Assembly (NCBI GenBank): GCA_016869835.1
Contig: VGDH01000001.1
Coordinates: 34,985-98,984 of the forward strand
Source of the DNA: Alphaproteobacteria bacterium
GTDB taxonomy: Bacteria; Pseudomonadota; Alphaproteobacteria; Rhodobacterales; Rhodobacteraceae
Length of the DNA: 64,000 nt
Direction of reading: 5' to 3'
In this document: positions 1-11,185 of the stretch, in pieces
How positions within the stretch are numbered: position 1 is the stretch's first letter
How the letters are laid out: the number at the start of each line of letters is the position of its first letter
Notes under the pieces: model-generated
The model's database searches: none
What the model saw: only the letters and a program-made list of their open reading frames with translations
Told to the model about the DNA's origin: nothing
Translations under genes and position numbers: made by a program

Positions 1-93
1 CGGCGTTTGCTCGACTAAAACTGTTTTGGCGTGAAATCGGGGGCTCGGACGCCTAAATCGGCGTCTCAGCCCCTTTGCATTTGGAACCCACAT

Positions 94-1101
94 ATGACCG
101 AAACCGTTTTGTTGACCGGAATTTCCGGTTTCATCGCCAAACATGTGGCCGCAAAACTCTTGACGGCAGGGCACGAGGTGCGCGGATCGCTTCGGCGGAT
201 GGACCGCGCCGATGAGGTGCGCGCCGCGCTGCAGCCGGTGGTCGGGACCGAGGCGCTGGAGAGGCTGTCCTTCGTGGCGCTGGATCTGGAAGACGAGGCG
301 GGGTGGCCCGAGGCAATGGCAGGCATTACGGCCTTGATCCACACCGCTTCGCCCTTTCCAGTTGCCCAACCGAAAGACCCACAGGTGTTGATCCGCCCGG
401 CGGTGGAAGGCACGCTGCGAGCGCTGCGCGCGGCAAGGGCGGCCGGGGTGGCGCGCGTTGTGCTGACCTCATCCACCGTGGCGGTTACCGATACGTCCAG
501 AACAGGGATGCAGGATGAAACCTGCTGGTGCGACCCGAAGGCGCCAGACACCTCGGCCTATGGCCAGTCAAAGACTTTGGCCGAACAGGCGGCTTGGGCC
601 TTTGCCTCTGACAACGGCTTGCAACTGACCACCATAAACCCGGGTTTTGTCATGGGCCCGCCGCTGGACCGGCATTACGGCAGTTCGATCAGGGTGATCG
701 CCCGCATCCTGCGTGGCAAGGACCCGATGGTGCCAATGCTGGATTTCCCGGTTGTCGATGTGCGCGATGTCGCCGAAATGCATCTGCGCGCACTTGAACG
801 CCCTGAGGTGGCAGGTATGAGAATACTGGCAGTTGCAGGCAATATGACCATGCCCGCCATGGCGGCCGAGCTGAAACGCGCCTACCCCAGCCGCCGCATC
901 ACCACCCGCGTTGCACCCATGCCCGTGCTCCACCTTCTCGCGCTCTTTGATCCGCAGATAAAGGCAATCCTGCCCGCTGTCGGCAGGTCGCATCCCATAT
1001 CGAATGCCCGCGCGCGGGAGGTTCTGGCGATGCGCTTCATCTCTCCAGAAGGGGCCTTGCGCACCAGTGCCGATTGGCTTTTGCAAAACGGCGGGCTTTA
1101 G
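94..1101 (+). CDS. NAD-dependent epimerase/dihydroflavonol-4-reductase-like (extended SDR)
   Basis: TVLLTGISGFIAKHVAAKLL Rossmann motif, SxxxYxxSK motif (TSAYGQSKTLAE); start chosen at ATG 94 inside the longer ORF. Confidence 0.85.
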   Translation: MTETVLLTGISGFIAKHVAAKLLTAGHEVRGSLRRMDRADEVRAALQPVVGTEALERLSFVALDLEDEAGWPEAMAGITALIHTASPFPVAQPKDPQVLIRPAVEGTLRALRAARAAGVARVVLTSSTVAVTDTSRTGMQDETCWCDPKAPDTSAYGQSKTLAEQAAWAFASDNGLQLTTINPGFVMGPPLDRHYGSSIRVIARILRGKDPMVPMLDFPVVDVRDVAEMHLRALERPEVAGMRILAVAGNMTMPAMAAELKRAYPSRRITTRVAPMPVLHLLALFDPQIKAILPAVGRSHPISNARAREVLAMRFISPEGALRTSADWLLQNGGL

Positions 1102-2315
1102 GCCCCGCCGCGCGAAGGCCGCAAGGTGCCAAGCCGCGGATGCAGATTGCGCGCCAGCCACCATGACAGGGCAAAGGCCGCGCCACTGGCGGCGAAAATC
1201 CCCGAAAGCGGAAACACCAACAGCACCAGATAGGCCGCACCCGGCGTCAGGATCCCCGAGACGTCGCGGAAACTCGAATAGACCGCCGCCATCTCGGCGC
1301 GCTCAGATGGCTTGACCGACATCAGGAACGGCAAGCCACCCACCACGTCCAGCATCACAAGGCCAAAGGACGCAAGGAACAAAAGGCCCAACGCCACCCA
1401 AGGCATCGGCGAAACCAGCGTTGCGGCGATGAAAAGACCGGCACAATAGGCCATGCTCCACAACAGGCTCCGCCGCACCGTGAACCGCCGCACAATCCCC
1501 GCCATCATGGGTGACAGCAAAAGCGTGGCATTGCTGATCGACAGCATGACACCACCCAGCTTGTCGCCCAGACCGCTCTCGATGCAAAAGACCGGCACAT
1601 AGACCACATAAACCCACCAGCCGCAGCTGCGGAACACGGCAAACAGCCAGCCGGTGATCAGGCGCGGTTGGCGGAAGAACCGTCCAAGATAGGCCAAGGG
1701 GTTGACTGCGGGCCCCTTGGCGCGGGTGATCTGCTTGCCATTGCCCAGCCGCAGATACCAGAACACCGCGAGCAAAAGCACCGCAAAGCCACCTGCCACC
1801 AGAAAGGGCAAAGGATCCCAGATGCTGCGCAGCCAGACCCCGGTCAGCGGTCCCACAGCCCAGGGAATAGCCGCGTAAATCATCTGCTGGCCTTGGGTCT
1901 TTCCCAGATCCGCTCGTGAGACATAATCCAGCACATAGGCGTTCAGGCAGACAAATGTCGTCACCGTCGCCATGGCAGAAATCAGAATGGCCGCCTGAAC
2001 CGAGGCCGGGGTGCCCATGACAAAAAGCGCCATTGCAACCACGTAAAGCCCGCAGCCCGCCGAATAGACCCAACGGCGCGGAAAGATCTGCGTCAGACGC
2101 GGCACCAGAAGACCCCAGAACAGCGTGATCACCCCTGCGATCAGATAGACCGTCGAAAGGTTGCTGGCCGAACCAAAGGCATCATAGACCGCAATCGGCA
2201 CGGTCGAGATCAAGGTTCCGCGCACGGCAGCCTCGATCCCTGACAAAAGGGCAAAATCAGTGATCTTAGGCGCACCCGAATAGCGCAGGTGCAAGGGGAT
2301 GTAACGCAAGGCCAT
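1098..2315 (-). CDS. MFS transporter
   Basis: 405 aa, about 12 hydrophobic segments, MFS-like pattern; 4-bp convergent overlap with previous gene. Confidence 0.75.
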   Translation of the reverse strand: MALRYIPLHLRYSGAPKITDFALLSGIEAAVRGTLISTVPIAVYDAFGSASNLSTVYLIAGVITLFWGLLVPRLTQIFPRRWVYSAGCGLYVVAMALFVMGTPASVQAAILISAMATVTTFVCLNAYVLDYVSRADLGKTQGQQMIYAAIPWAVGPLTGVWLRSIWDPLPFLVAGGFAVLLLAVFWYLRLGNGKQITRAKGPAVNPLAYLGRFFRQPRLITGWLFAVFRSCGWWVYVVYVPVFCIESGLGDKLGGVMLSISNATLLLSPMMAGIVRRFTVRRSLLWSMAYCAGLFIAATLVSPMPWVALGLLFLASFGLVMLDVVGGLPFLMSVKPSERAEMAAVYSSFRDVSGILTPGAAYLVLLVFPLSGIFAASGAAFALSWWLARNLHPRLGTLRPSRGGA

Positions 2316-2363
2316 GTTTTGACCTTAACCCGTTCTGCAATCAGGGCCGAGTCTGTCTGCGAC

Positions 2364-3083
2364 CTAGAAGGTCGCCAACAGCTCCAACAGCCGTTGCCGG
2401 GCTGCAGGCAAAGGTCGGCCCTGCAAGACCGGCGCAAGGCCACGATCCAGGAAATGCCCGGTCACCGCAAAGCCCTGTGCCAGCTCTGCCGCGCTTGCCT
2501 GCCCCTGCCCCAACAAGACCGCTGGCAATGGCAAAAGCCGCACCGCCCAGTCGCCCGCTCCTGCGGCACTCACCGCGCGCCCGGTTTTCGGGCTGACATA
2601 GACAAGACCTTCGCGCGTGCCCGTCACCGCACAGCGTCCAAGGTCAAGGCCAAAACCCAACTCCTCCAGCAATAGCGCTTCCCAGCGCAGGTAATCCCCC
2701 GGCCAGTCCCTGCCATTTTCGATTGCGGCCAGAAGGGCCATCGTGACGCGCCATAAGGCTGGACAGGGCTCTCGCTCTGGCAAGGCGACATGCAGCATGG
2801 CACAGATCGCGTTCAAGCCCGCCAGCGCCAACCGATCCCCCATCAACCCCGCGCGCGACTGCAGGGGTTCTACGGCAAAGACCCCCATATGCTCAGACAA
2901 CCGGGCCGCCCATGACACAGCCACCTGACTGCCGGGCTGCAACACGGCGGCCATACGCCGCGACGCGCCCCCGCGCACCACGCCTGCATGGCGGCCATGC
3001 GCCGCCGTAAAGACCTCGATGATCGCCGCCGTCTCGCCATGCGCCCGCACGGCAATGATGCAGCCTTCGTCCCGCCAATCCAT
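2364..3083 (-). CDS. recO: DNA repair protein RecO
   Basis: MDWRDEGCIIAVRAHGETAAIIEVFTAAHGRHAGVVRGGASRR is characteristic of RecO; upstream of era as is common. Confidence 0.9.
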   Translation of the reverse strand: MDWRDEGCIIAVRAHGETAAIIEVFTAAHGRHAGVVRGGASRRMAAVLQPGSQVAVSWAARLSEHMGVFAVEPLQSRAGLMGDRLALAGLNAICAMLHVALPEREPCPALWRVTMALLAAIENGRDWPGDYLRWEALLLEELGFGLDLGRCAVTGTREGLVYVSPKTGRAVSAAGAGDWAVRLLPLPAVLLGQGQASAAELAQGFAVTGHFLDRGLAPVLQGRPLPAARQRLLELLATF

Positions 3084-3122
3084 AAACCGACTATCAGGGT
3101 AGTGAAGGCGAAAAGACAAGCC

Positions 3123-3461
3123 TCAGCCGTCGGTCAGCCCCTTGGCATCCAACAATCCCATGCCACCCGCATCCTCGACATCGATCAGCCAGAGGTCAGG
3201 ATCGCGCCCCCGCTCACGCGCAAGAATCGCATCCACCTCCCGCTCCGCGCCCTCGGCGAGCACGGCCCAAGGCCGCGCTCCGGTTTCAAAATCGAACCGC
3301 CGCGCCAAGGCCGTCGCGCGGCCTTCGGCCTGCACCAGCTTCACGACAACCGCACCCGCGGTCGGATCGCCCTTGGCCACGACATAGGCAGCCAACCCCG
3401 CCGCCCGTAACCGCGCCAGATAGGCCGCCACCCACACCCCGGTTGCCAGACGCAGGCTCAT
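3123..3461 (-). CDS. DUF1491 family protein
   Basis: MSLRLATGVWVAAYLARLRAAGLAAYVVAKGDPTAGAVVVKL; usual context recO-DUF1491-era. Confidence 0.75.
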   Translation of the reverse strand: MSLRLATGVWVAAYLARLRAAGLAAYVVAKGDPTAGAVVVKLVQAEGRATALARRFDFETGARPWAVLAEGAEREVDAILARERGRDPDLWLIDVEDAGGMGLLDAKGLTDG

Positions 3462-3463
3462 GG

Positions 3464-3499
3464 TTTCATCTTGGCCCAAATACCCCCGCCGGAGGCTCC
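3464..3499 (-). repeat. dispersed Rhodobacterales-type repeat, copy A
   Basis: minus: GAGCCTCCGGCGGGGGTATTTGGGCCAAGATGAAA. Confidence 0.7.
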
Positions 3500-3563
3500 A
3501 GGATCGGCCACCAGCGCGCCCTTGGGCGGGTCGCCCGGAATTTGCGCAAATTCCGTCTCCGGA

Positions 3564-4481
3564 TCAGGCATCGCCATCCTTGAAATCCAACCCCATCTCG
3601 GAATAGCGCTCGGCCTCTTCCTGCCAGTTTTCCCGCACCTTCACCTGCAGGAACAGATGCACCTTGCGGTCGAGAAAGGCCGAGATTTCGGCCCGCGCCG
3701 CCGTGCCGATGGCCTTGATCGTCTCGCCGCCATGGCCCAGCACAATCCCCTTGTGCCCCTCGCGTGAGACATAGACCACCTGATCGATCCGGGTCGAACC
3801 GTCGGGCTTGTCCTCCCATTTCTCGGTTTCGACCGTCAGCTGATAGGGCAATTCCTCATGCAGCCGCAGCGTCAGCTTTTCGCGCGTCATTTCGGCGGCG
3901 ATCATGCGCATCGGCAGGTCGGCGATCTGGTCCTCAGGGTAGAACCAGGGGCCCTCTGGCACCTCAGCCGCCAGCCATTGCCGCAGATCGTCCACGCCAT
4001 GCCTGCGCTCGGCCGAGATCATGAAGGTCTTGGCAAAGGGGAACGCGTCGTTGACCTTCTGCGCCAACGCAAGCAGGACCTCGGCCTTCACCCGGTCGAT
4101 CTTGTTGATGGCAAGCGCCACCGGCTTGCCGCGCGGCATCTCATCGCGCATCCGCTCAATGATCGCCTCGACACCTTCGGTCAATCCGCGATGCGCCTCG
4201 ATCAGAAAAACAACAATATCGGCGTCTGAGGCCCCACCCCATGCCGCCTTGACCATCGACCGATCCAGCCGCCGCCGCGGCCGGAAAATGCCAGGCGTGT
4301 CGACGAATACGATCTGCGACGACCCCTCGATGGCAATCCCCCGGATCCGCGCCCGCGTGGTCTGCACCTTATGGGTCACGATGGACACCTTGGCGCCCAC
4401 CATCCGGTTCAAAAGCGTCGATTTTCCGGCGTTGGGTTCCCCGATCAGGGCCACAAATCCGGCGCGTGTCTTGTCAGTCAT
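3564..4481 (-). CDS. era: GTPase Era
   Basis: [10 protein letters not shown]-loop, DTPG, NKID, C-terminal KH domain ([15 protein letters not shown]). Confidence 0.97.
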   Translation of the reverse strand: MTDKTRAGFVALIGEPNAGKSTLLNRMVGAKVSIVTHKVQTTRARIRGIAIEGSSQIVFVDTPGIFRPRRRLDRSMVKAAWGGASDADIVVFLIEAHRGLTEGVEAIIERMRDEMPRGKPVALAINKIDRVKAEVLLALAQKVNDAFPFAKTFMISAERRHGVDDLRQWLAAEVPEGPWFYPEDQIADLPMRMIAAEMTREKLTLRLHEELPYQLTVETEKWEDKPDGSTRIDQVVYVSREGHKGIVLGHGGETIKAIGTAARAEISAFLDRKVHLFLQVKVRENWQEEAERYSEMGLDFKDGDA

Positions 4482-5163
4482 TCGATGTCTCCATCCGGGA
4501 CAACAGCGCCCGGGCTGCGGCCTGTTCGGCCGCGCGTTTGGTGCCGGCGCTGGCGCGTTCGGCCTCGCCGTGGTCAAGCTGGACCTCGACGGTGAATTGC
4601 GGGGCGTGGTCGGGGCCGGTGCGGCCGAGTTCGGTATAGGTAGGGGGCTTCATGCCGCGGGCTTGCGCCCATTCCTGCAAGCTGGTTTTGGGATCGCGGG
4701 CATCAACCTCGACTGCGGTGATCCGCTGGCCCCAAAGTCGCAGCACGAGGGCCTTGGCAGCCTCGAAGCCTGCGTCGAGATAGACGGCTGCAATCACCGC
4801 CTCCAAGGCATCGCCCAGAAGCGCCTCCTTGCGCCGTCCGCCCGAAAGCATCTCGGACCGGCCCAACTTCAACACCTCGCCCAGACCGATCTGACGGGCA
4901 ACCTCGGCGCAGGTCTCCTTGCGCACCAAGGCATTGAAGCGCGGGGCAAGTTGGCCCTCGGTTGCCGCGCCATCGGCCTGAAGCAGCGCCTCGGACATCA
5001 CGAGCCCCAAAACCCGGTCGCCCAGAAACTCCAGCCGCTGGTTGTCGGGCCGGGTGGGCGACGAGATGGACGAATGGGTAACTGCGCGTGCAAGCAAGGC
5101 AGGCTGGCGAAACTGGTGCCCGATGCGGCCCTGAAAGGCCAGGAGATCTGCCGAAAGCCTCAT
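4474..5163 (-). CDS. rnc: ribonuclease III
   Basis: [17 protein letters not shown] signature, C-terminal dsRBD; overlaps era. Confidence 0.97.
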   Translation of the reverse strand: MRLSADLLAFQGRIGHQFRQPALLARAVTHSSISSPTRPDNQRLEFLGDRVLGLVMSEALLQADGAATEGQLAPRFNALVRKETCAEVARQIGLGEVLKLGRSEMLSGGRRKEALLGDALEAVIAAVYLDAGFEAAKALVLRLWGQRITAVEVDARDPKTSLQEWAQARGMKPPTYTELGRTGPDHAPQFTVEVQLDHGEAERASAGTKRAAEQAAARALLSRMETSND

Positions 5164-6176
5164 TCCAACGACCTCAAGACACGGTCTGCACGCCAATCCC
5201 AAACCGCCCAAAGCGAGGTACCCGCTGACGAGAACAGGATCCCCGTGGCCCGTCCTATCAGATTTTCTTGCGGCACAAAGCCCAAGCCTCCGGCCCCTTG
5301 GGCAAAGCGGCTGTCGGCCGAATTGTCGCGGTTGTCACCCATCAGGAACATCTGGCCATCGGGCACGGTGAAGGGGCCGATGTCATCTGCAAAGGCGCCG
5401 TCTTCGATATTGGCGATCTGATAGCCTGCGCCTTCGGGCAGGGTTTCGATCCAAAGCTGCTTTTCGCAGATGCCGCCGACGCCCACCACCACGTTGAAGC
5501 AGCGCGGCAGGCTGCCCAAGGGTCCTTCGGGGCCATAAGGTTCACGCAACAGACCGGCCTCTTCCTGTGGCACGGTTGCCCCGTTCAAGACCAGAAGGCC
5601 ACGCTGCACCGCGATCACATCTCCCGGCAGGCCAATCAACCGGTGGACCTGCTCTTGCCCCGTAACCGGATGTCGGAACACAATCACATCACCGCGCTGC
5701 AACGCCTCGGGCTTGAGATGTCGTACGACCAGATAGTCCCCGACGGCCAAGGTCGGCTTCATGGCTTCGGATGGGACCCAATAGGGTGCCCAGAAAAAAC
5801 GGCTGAAAGACAAGAAAGCAAGGATCACAAGACAAAGTGCGCCCGCCAGCTGCAACCCGGCATTGCCGTCATTGAACGGGCGCTCCGCGCGCAAAGCCAG
5901 AATGACGACCGATGCGACCAGACCCAGAACCGGAACGATCAAGACCAGGGCCCATAGCCCGCTGTGACCGGCATCATGCAACCGGCGCACGGCGGTGGCG
6001 GCCCACCAGACCTGCACAAGCCCGGCGAGGGGCACGACGAACCGACCATAATCAGGTGCGACGCGTTCGACGAGCACCGTGGCAGCAAGTGCTGCCAGCA
6101 TGACAAGGAAAACCCGCAAGGCCTGCTTGCGGGTTGCCGTTCCGTGCAGATCGAAAAGCGCCGTCAGAAAGGGCAT
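5160..6176 (-). CDS. signal peptidase I with N-terminal DUF805-like membrane domain
   Basis: N-term DUF805-like ([15 protein letters not shown]) followed by SPase I motifs ([37 protein letters not shown]). Confidence 0.85.
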   Translation of the reverse strand: MPFLTALFDLHGTATRKQALRVFLVMLAALAATVLVERVAPDYGRFVVPLAGLVQVWWAATAVRRLHDAGHSGLWALVLIVPVLGLVASVVILALRAERPFNDGNAGLQLAGALCLVILAFLSFSRFFWAPYWVPSEAMKPTLAVGDYLVVRHLKPEALQRGDVIVFRHPVTGQEQVHRLIGLPGDVIAVQRGLLVLNGATVPQEEAGLLREPYGPEGPLGSLPRCFNVVVGVGGICEKQLWIETLPEGAGYQIANIEDGAFADDIGPFTVPDGQMFLMGDNRDNSADSRFAQGAGGLGFVPQENLIGRATGILFSSAGTSLWAVWDWRADRVLRSLE

Positions 6177-6178
6177 GC

Positions 6179-6958
6179 CTATTCGATGGCCTCATAATAG
6201 CGGTCGCTGCGCCAGGTCCAGAAATAAAGCATCCGACTGCCTGCAGATGAGAACATCACCCGATCCGCCCGGCCGATCAGGAATTCCTCGGACACAAACC
6301 CGACACCGCCCGACGATTGCGGATAACGGCTGTCGGTTGAATTGTCACGGTTATCGCCCATGAAGAAATAGTGCTTTTCCGGCACTGTATAGACATCGGT
6401 GTTATCGGGCAGGCCAGTGGAATCCCCGATGTTCAGAATGGTATGGGTCAGGCCGTTCGGCAGCGTCTCGCGAAAGCGCGGCTTTTCGCAGATTTCGCCC
6501 ATAGAGGGGGCATTGGCGCATCCGGGGCGGTTGGCCATGGGCCCCTGGGGCTCAAAGACCTCTTCGAACACGCCGTTGGCCACCTGCGGTGCTGCCGCGC
6601 CGTTGATGTAAAGCACGCCCTGCTTCATCTGGATCTGATCACCCGGCAGACCGATCAACCGCTTGATCATGTCGGACCCGTTCACCGGATGGCGGAATAC
6701 CACCACATCGCCGCGCTCGGGGTCATTGCCCAGGATACGGCCCGAAATCGGGCAAATGCCAAAGGGACAGGAATAGCGCGAATAGCCATAGGCCATCTTG
6801 TTGACGAAGATGAAGTCGCCGATCAGCAGCGTGGACTTCATCGACTCCGAGGGAATCCAGAAGGGCTGAAAGAACAGTGTGCGGAAGGCCCCCGCGATCA
6901 ACAGCGCCCAGACCACAGTCTTGATGGTCTCGCCAATTCCGCCTTCGGATTTTGCCAT
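6179..6958 (-). CDS. lepB: signal peptidase I
   Basis: [36 protein letters not shown]. Confidence 0.95.
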   Translation of the reverse strand: MAKSEGGIGETIKTVVWALLIAGAFRTLFFQPFWIPSESMKSTLLIGDFIFVNKMAYGYSRYSCPFGICPISGRILGNDPERGDVVVFRHPVNGSDMIKRLIGLPGDQIQMKQGVLYINGAAAPQVANGVFEEVFEPQGPMANRPGCANAPSMGEICEKPRFRETLPNGLTHTILNIGDSTGLPDNTDVYTVPEKHYFFMGDNRDNSTDSRYPQSSGGVGFVSEEFLIGRADRVMFSSAGSRMLYFWTWRSDRYYEAIE

Positions 6959-7067
6959 GATGGTCGCTTTCTTCCTGGATCTCGCCGGGCAACACCGGCG
7001 CTAAATGCGCGCCGGGCGCGGGGGAGTCAAGTTTGCGCTGGCTTTGGGCACCGTGTTGCCAGCGGCG

Positions 7068-7817
7068 TCATGCCCGGCGGTGCCGCGCCATATCGATGCG
7101 GCGACGCATTTCCTCGATCGCAGGACCCAGCCCCATGAACACCGCCTCGCCGATCAGGAAATGGCCAATGTTCAGCTCACGCAGTTCGGGAATGGCGGCG
7201 ATGGGCGCGACATTGTCATAGGTCAGACCATGTCCGGCATGCACCTCAAGCCCCAAGGAATGGGCAAGGGTCGCGCCACGCCGCAGGGCCTCAAGCTCGG
7301 CCTCGGCCTCGTCAATTTGGCCCTCGGCATGCAGGTCGGAATAATGGCCGGTGTGCAGTTCGACCACCGCCGCACCAATGCGAGCCGAGGCTTCGATCTG
7401 GCGCGGGTCATGCCCGATGAACATCGACACCCGACAGCCCGCATCACGCAGAGGGGCGATATATTGCGCCAGCCGGTTTTCGTCACCGGCCACGTCCAGC
7501 CCACCCTCGGTCGTCCGTTCCTCGCGCCGCTCGGGCACAAGGCAGACGGCATGAGGTCTCAACCGCAAGACGATGGCGGCCATCTCATCGGTTGCCGCAC
7601 ACTCGAAGTTCAACGGAATCCCGATTCCGGCCATCAGCGCATCCATATCGGCGTCACGAATATGACGCCGATCTTCCCGCAAGTGGGCCGTAATGCCATC
7701 TGCCCCGGCCGTTTCGGCCAAAAGGGCGGCCCGCAAAGGGTCAGGCCAAGCCGACCCGCGTGCATTGCGCACGGTGGCCACATGGTCGATGTTGACGCCT
7801 AGCCGCAGCTTTTCCAA
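7068..7817 (-). CDS. pdxJ: pyridoxine 5'-phosphate synthase
   Basis: [30 protein letters not shown] start at 7817 inferred from family length. Confidence 0.95.
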   Translation of the reverse strand: MEKLRLGVNIDHVATVRNARGSAWPDPLRAALLAETAGADGITAHLREDRRHIRDADMDALMAGIGIPLNFECAATDEMAAIVLRLRPHAVCLVPERREERTTEGGLDVAGDENRLAQYIAPLRDAGCRVSMFIGHDPRQIEASARIGAAVVELHTGHYSDLHAEGQIDEAEAELEALRRGATLAHSLGLEVHAGHGLTYDNVAPIAAIPELRELNIGHFLIGEAVFMGLGPAIEEMRRRIDMARHRRA

Positions 7818-7836
7818 CGCCCGCTCCTTTTCTCTC

Positions 7837-8553
7837 TCAGTTCTGTGAATCGCCCGGACCTTTCCGGTCTGACTTGATGTCCAGCTTGTCGGCGTCGCGA
7901 TGCGGGCGCAAGCGGGCGGCGGCCTCGGCAATCGTAACCTTGAGTTTTGATCGCCGCTCTTTTCGGTCATCCGCCTTGGCGGCACGGGCTTTCTGATAGG
8001 CTTCGACCAGGGGGATCGTGATGTAATAGGCGATAAGGCTCAGGATGATGCCCGGCCCCAGAGCCCCAATGAAGTAAGGCCAGTAGATTTCGTGCCAGAA
8101 CTGGTAAAGCCCATCCCAGCGGGTAACCTCCGCCGTGAAAATGGCCGTGAAATTGAACCACAGGTCACTGGCCGCCTGTTCCGTCGCGCCGCTGATATAG
8201 TCCCAGGACAGGGGCTTTTCGATGCCCAGCATCCAATGACCCAAGGTCATGGCCAGAACGGCGAAGAACGGGGTCGTGACCGGATTGGTGTTGAAGGTGG
8301 CAAGCAGTGCGGCCAGCAGATTGCCGTTGATCGCCCGACTGGCCGCCCATGCGGCGATGAACTGCAATCCCGGCAAGGGGAGAAACCCGATCAAAGACCC
8401 GGCAAAAACGCCGCGCGCAATTCGGTGGGGTTGGTCGGGCAAACGGCGCATACGGTGCAGGACATAGCGCGTCGCGCGCTTGAAACCCGAGCGCGGATAA
8501 AGCTGCTCACGCAGCCATGCGCCCCAGGACAAGGGATCTCTGCGCTTGAAAAC
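7837..8553 (-). CDS. DUF2062 domain-containing membrane protein
   Basis: [22 protein letters not shown]...[13 protein letters not shown] typical of DUF2062; start codon (GTG 8553 or ATG 8601) uncertain. Confidence 0.8.
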   Translation of the reverse strand, partial: VFKRRDPLSWGAWLREQLYPRSGFKRATRYVLHRMRRLPDQPHRIARGVFAGSLIGFLPLPGLQFIAAWAASRAINGNLLAALLATFNTNPVTTPFFAVLAMTLGHWMLGIEKPLSWDYISGATEQAASDLWFNFTAIFTAEVTRWDGLYQFWHEIYWPYFIGALGPGIILSLIAYYITIPLVEAYQKARAAKADDRKERRSKLKVTIAEAAARLRPHRDADKLDIKSDRKGPGDSQN

Positions 8554-8604
8554 CAACCCTTTTTCCTTCTCTTGGGCCCGGATGGCCCTCTTTGCGCCCA
8601 ACGC

Positions 8605-10722
8605 TTAGGGCTTTCGCGTCACATCCCGATGACGGGCCACCTGTGCCACATCCGTCTCGGCTTCCAGCGCGGTCATGACCATGTGCAAATGTTCGACATC
8701 ACGCAAGTCGACATCAACGATCACCCGATAAAAATCTGGTTTGCGTTCTGTAAACCGCAGGTCCGAGATATTGGCCTTCTGCTCGCCGATCAAGGTGCAG
8801 ACCCGCCCCAATACCCCTGCATCGTTCGAGATCGTGATTTCAAGGCTGACAGTATTCACCGCCTTGTGACGGCCCGAATGCCAATGCAGATCGACCCAGC
8901 GCGCGGGCTGTTCTTCGAATTCCTCAAGCGCCGGACAGTCGATGGCATGGATTACCACACCCTGCCCTCGATAGGCGATGCCCACGATCCGTTCCCCCGG
9001 CAAGGGCTGGCAGCACTCGGCGCGGCGGAAGGTCTGGCTGTCATCAAGCCCGACAACGGGGCGGGCGGTGTCAACCTCTTCGGTCACGGTCAAGGACAGT
9101 TCGGGATAAAGCGTCTCGACCACCTTCCGTGCGGTCAATTCGGCCGATCCCAGCCGCGCCAGAAGATCAACCTCATCGGCTACGCCCAGCATCTTTGCCG
9201 CTGTGCGCAGCGCCTTGTCAGTGGCTTTCTTGCCCACATGCTCAAAGGCTGCGCGCACCAATTCCTGACCCAGCCGAACGAACCGACCCCGGTCCTCTTC
9301 GCGCAAGGACCGCCGGATCGCGGCCTTTGCGCGGCCCGTGGTCACGATGTCGATCCAGCTGGCTTGCGGGCGCTGGCCTTCGGCGGTGATGATTTCAACC
9401 GACTGGCCATTTTTCAGGCGCGTCCACAGCGGCACGCGGATGCCGTCCACCTTGGCCGAAACGCAGGAATTGCCGATACGCGTGTGGATGGAATAAGCGT
9501 AATCCAAGGGCGTCGCGCCGCGCGGCAACTGCACCACATCGCCTTTGGGCGTAAAGCAGAACACCTGATCGGAATACATCTCAAGCTTTACATGCTCGAG
9601 AAACTCATCGTGATCTTCCTCGTCCAGACGTTCCGTGAGGCTGGCGATCCACTTGGCAGGGTCCACCGCAAAGGGGTTCTTGGCGCGCACGCCCTCACGG
9701 TAAGACCAATGTGCCGCCACACCCGCCTCGGCCACCTCGTGCATCTCGCGGGTGCGGATCTGAACCTCTACCCGCTTGCCGTCACGGCCCGAGACCGTGG
9801 TGTGGATCGAGCGATATCCGTTGTTCTTCGGCTGACTGATGTAATCCTTGAACCGCCCCGGCACCGCGCGCCAGCGCTGGTGGATCACGCCCAGAATCCG
9901 GTAGCAATCCGCCACCGATCCGCAGATCACCCGAAAGCCATAGATGTCCGAGAGCCGGCTGAAGGCCAGGTCCTTTTCCTGCATCTTGCGCCAGATCGAA
10001 TAGGGCTTTTTGGCCCGGCCATAGACTGACGCCTCGATCTGCACCTTTTCCAGTTCGGTGCGGATATCAGCGGTGATCTTGTGAACCACATCGCCTGCCT
10101 CTTTCTGCAAGGTCAGAAAGCGGCGAATGATCGAGTTGCGCGCCTCGGGGTTCAGGACCTTGAAAGCCAGATCCTCCAACTCCTCACGCATCCACTGCAT
10201 CCCCATGCGCCCGGCGAGGGGGGCATAGATCTCCATCGTCTCACGGGCCTTCTGCGCCTGCTTTTCAGGTTTCATGCTGCGGATGGTGCGCATGTTGTGC
10301 AGCCGGTCGGCAAGTTTGACCAGGATCACTCGCAGGTCCTTGGACATCGCCATCAGAAGCTTGCGAAAGTTCTCGGCCTGCTGCGATTCGGTCGAAGAAA
10401 GCTGCAGGTTCGTCAGCTTGGTCACGCCATCCACCAATTCAGCCACTTCGGTGCCAAAAAGGCGTTCAACCTCGGAATAGGTGGACTTCGTATCCTCGAT
10501 GGTATCGTGCAACAGCGCGGTGACGATGGTGGCATCGTCAAGCTGCTGTTCGGTCAGAATGGCCGCAACGGCGACAGGATGGGTGAAATAGGGCTCGCCC
10601 GACTTGCGGAACTGACCCTCGTGCATCTGCATGCCATAGGCATAGGCCCGACGGATCAGGTCGGCATTGGAACGGGGATTGTAGTTGCGAACAAGGGCGA
10701 TGAGGTCTTCAACGTCGATCAT
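8605..10722 (-). CDS. rsh: bifunctional (p)ppGpp synthetase/hydrolase (RelA/SpoT homolog)
   Basis: HD domain (ALLHDTIEDT), RelA synthetase domain (YRSIHTTV), TGS and ACT domains. Confidence 0.97.
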   Translation of the reverse strand: MIDVEDLIALVRNYNPRSNADLIRRAYAYGMQMHEGQFRKSGEPYFTHPVAVAAILTEQQLDDATIVTALLHDTIEDTKSTYSEVERLFGTEVAELVDGVTKLTNLQLSSTESQQAENFRKLLMAMSKDLRVILVKLADRLHNMRTIRSMKPEKQAQKARETMEIYAPLAGRMGMQWMREELEDLAFKVLNPEARNSIIRRFLTLQKEAGDVVHKITADIRTELEKVQIEASVYGRAKKPYSIWRKMQEKDLAFSRLSDIYGFRVICGSVADCYRILGVIHQRWRAVPGRFKDYISQPKNNGYRSIHTTVSGRDGKRVEVQIRTREMHEVAEAGVAAHWSYREGVRAKNPFAVDPAKWIASLTERLDEEDHDEFLEHVKLEMYSDQVFCFTPKGDVVQLPRGATPLDYAYSIHTRIGNSCVSAKVDGIRVPLWTRLKNGQSVEIITAEGQRPQASWIDIVTTGRAKAAIRRSLREEDRGRFVRLGQELVRAAFEHVGKKATDKALRTAAKMLGVADEVDLLARLGSAELTARKVVETLYPELSLTVTEEVDTARPVVGLDDSQTFRRAECCQPLPGERIVGIAYRGQGVVIHAIDCPALEEFEEQPARWVDLHWHSGRHKAVNTVSLEITISNDAGVLGRVCTLIGEQKANISDLRFTERKPDFYRVIVDVDLRDVEHLHMVMTALEAETDVAQVARHRDVTRKP

Positions 10723-10758
10723 CTCCGCCCCGCCCGGCCTTGCGGCCTTGAGTCATGC

Positions 10759-11112
10759 TCAGTTTTCGCCCTGAGCTTCCATGAGCATGCGCAGCATCCG
10801 CTCTTCCGACATGTCATCGGTCATCGGGCGGTCAATCTCGCCCGACATCAAAAGCGCCATCTGATCTTCTTCCGGCTCGTCCACCTCGATCTGGGTCTGG
10901 TGGCTTTCGATCATCCGCTCGCGCAGGACGCCGGCCGACTGTGTTTCCTCGGCAATCTCGCGCAGGGCAACGACGGGGTTCTTGTCGTTGTCACGCTCGA
11001 CCGTGGGCAGCGAACCCGACTGGATCTCACGCGCCCGGTGGGCGGCAAGCATCACTAGTTCGAACCGGTTCGGAACCTTGTCAACGCAATCTTCGACCGT
11101 CACGCGGGCCAT
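10759..11112 (-). CDS. rpoZ: RNA polymerase omega subunit
   Basis: [30 protein letters not shown]. Confidence 0.97.
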   Translation of the reverse strand: MARVTVEDCVDKVPNRFELVMLAAHRAREIQSGSLPTVERDNDKNPVVALREIAEETQSAGVLRERMIESHQTQIEVDEPEEDQMALLMSGEIDRPMTDDMSEERMLRMLMEAQGEN

Positions 11113-11185
11113 GGGATGCTCCAGTTGCCTTGGGAAAATTGAGCCGCCTATTTAGGCGCGAAACGGGGGCTTGACAAGCGCATAA

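Noticed and set aside
4021-5421. 466-aa plus-strand ORF
   Set aside because: Antisense to era, rnc and signal peptidase; shadow ORF.
8092-10029. 645-aa plus-strand ORF
   Set aside because: Antisense shadow of rsh and DUF2062; no recognisable motifs.
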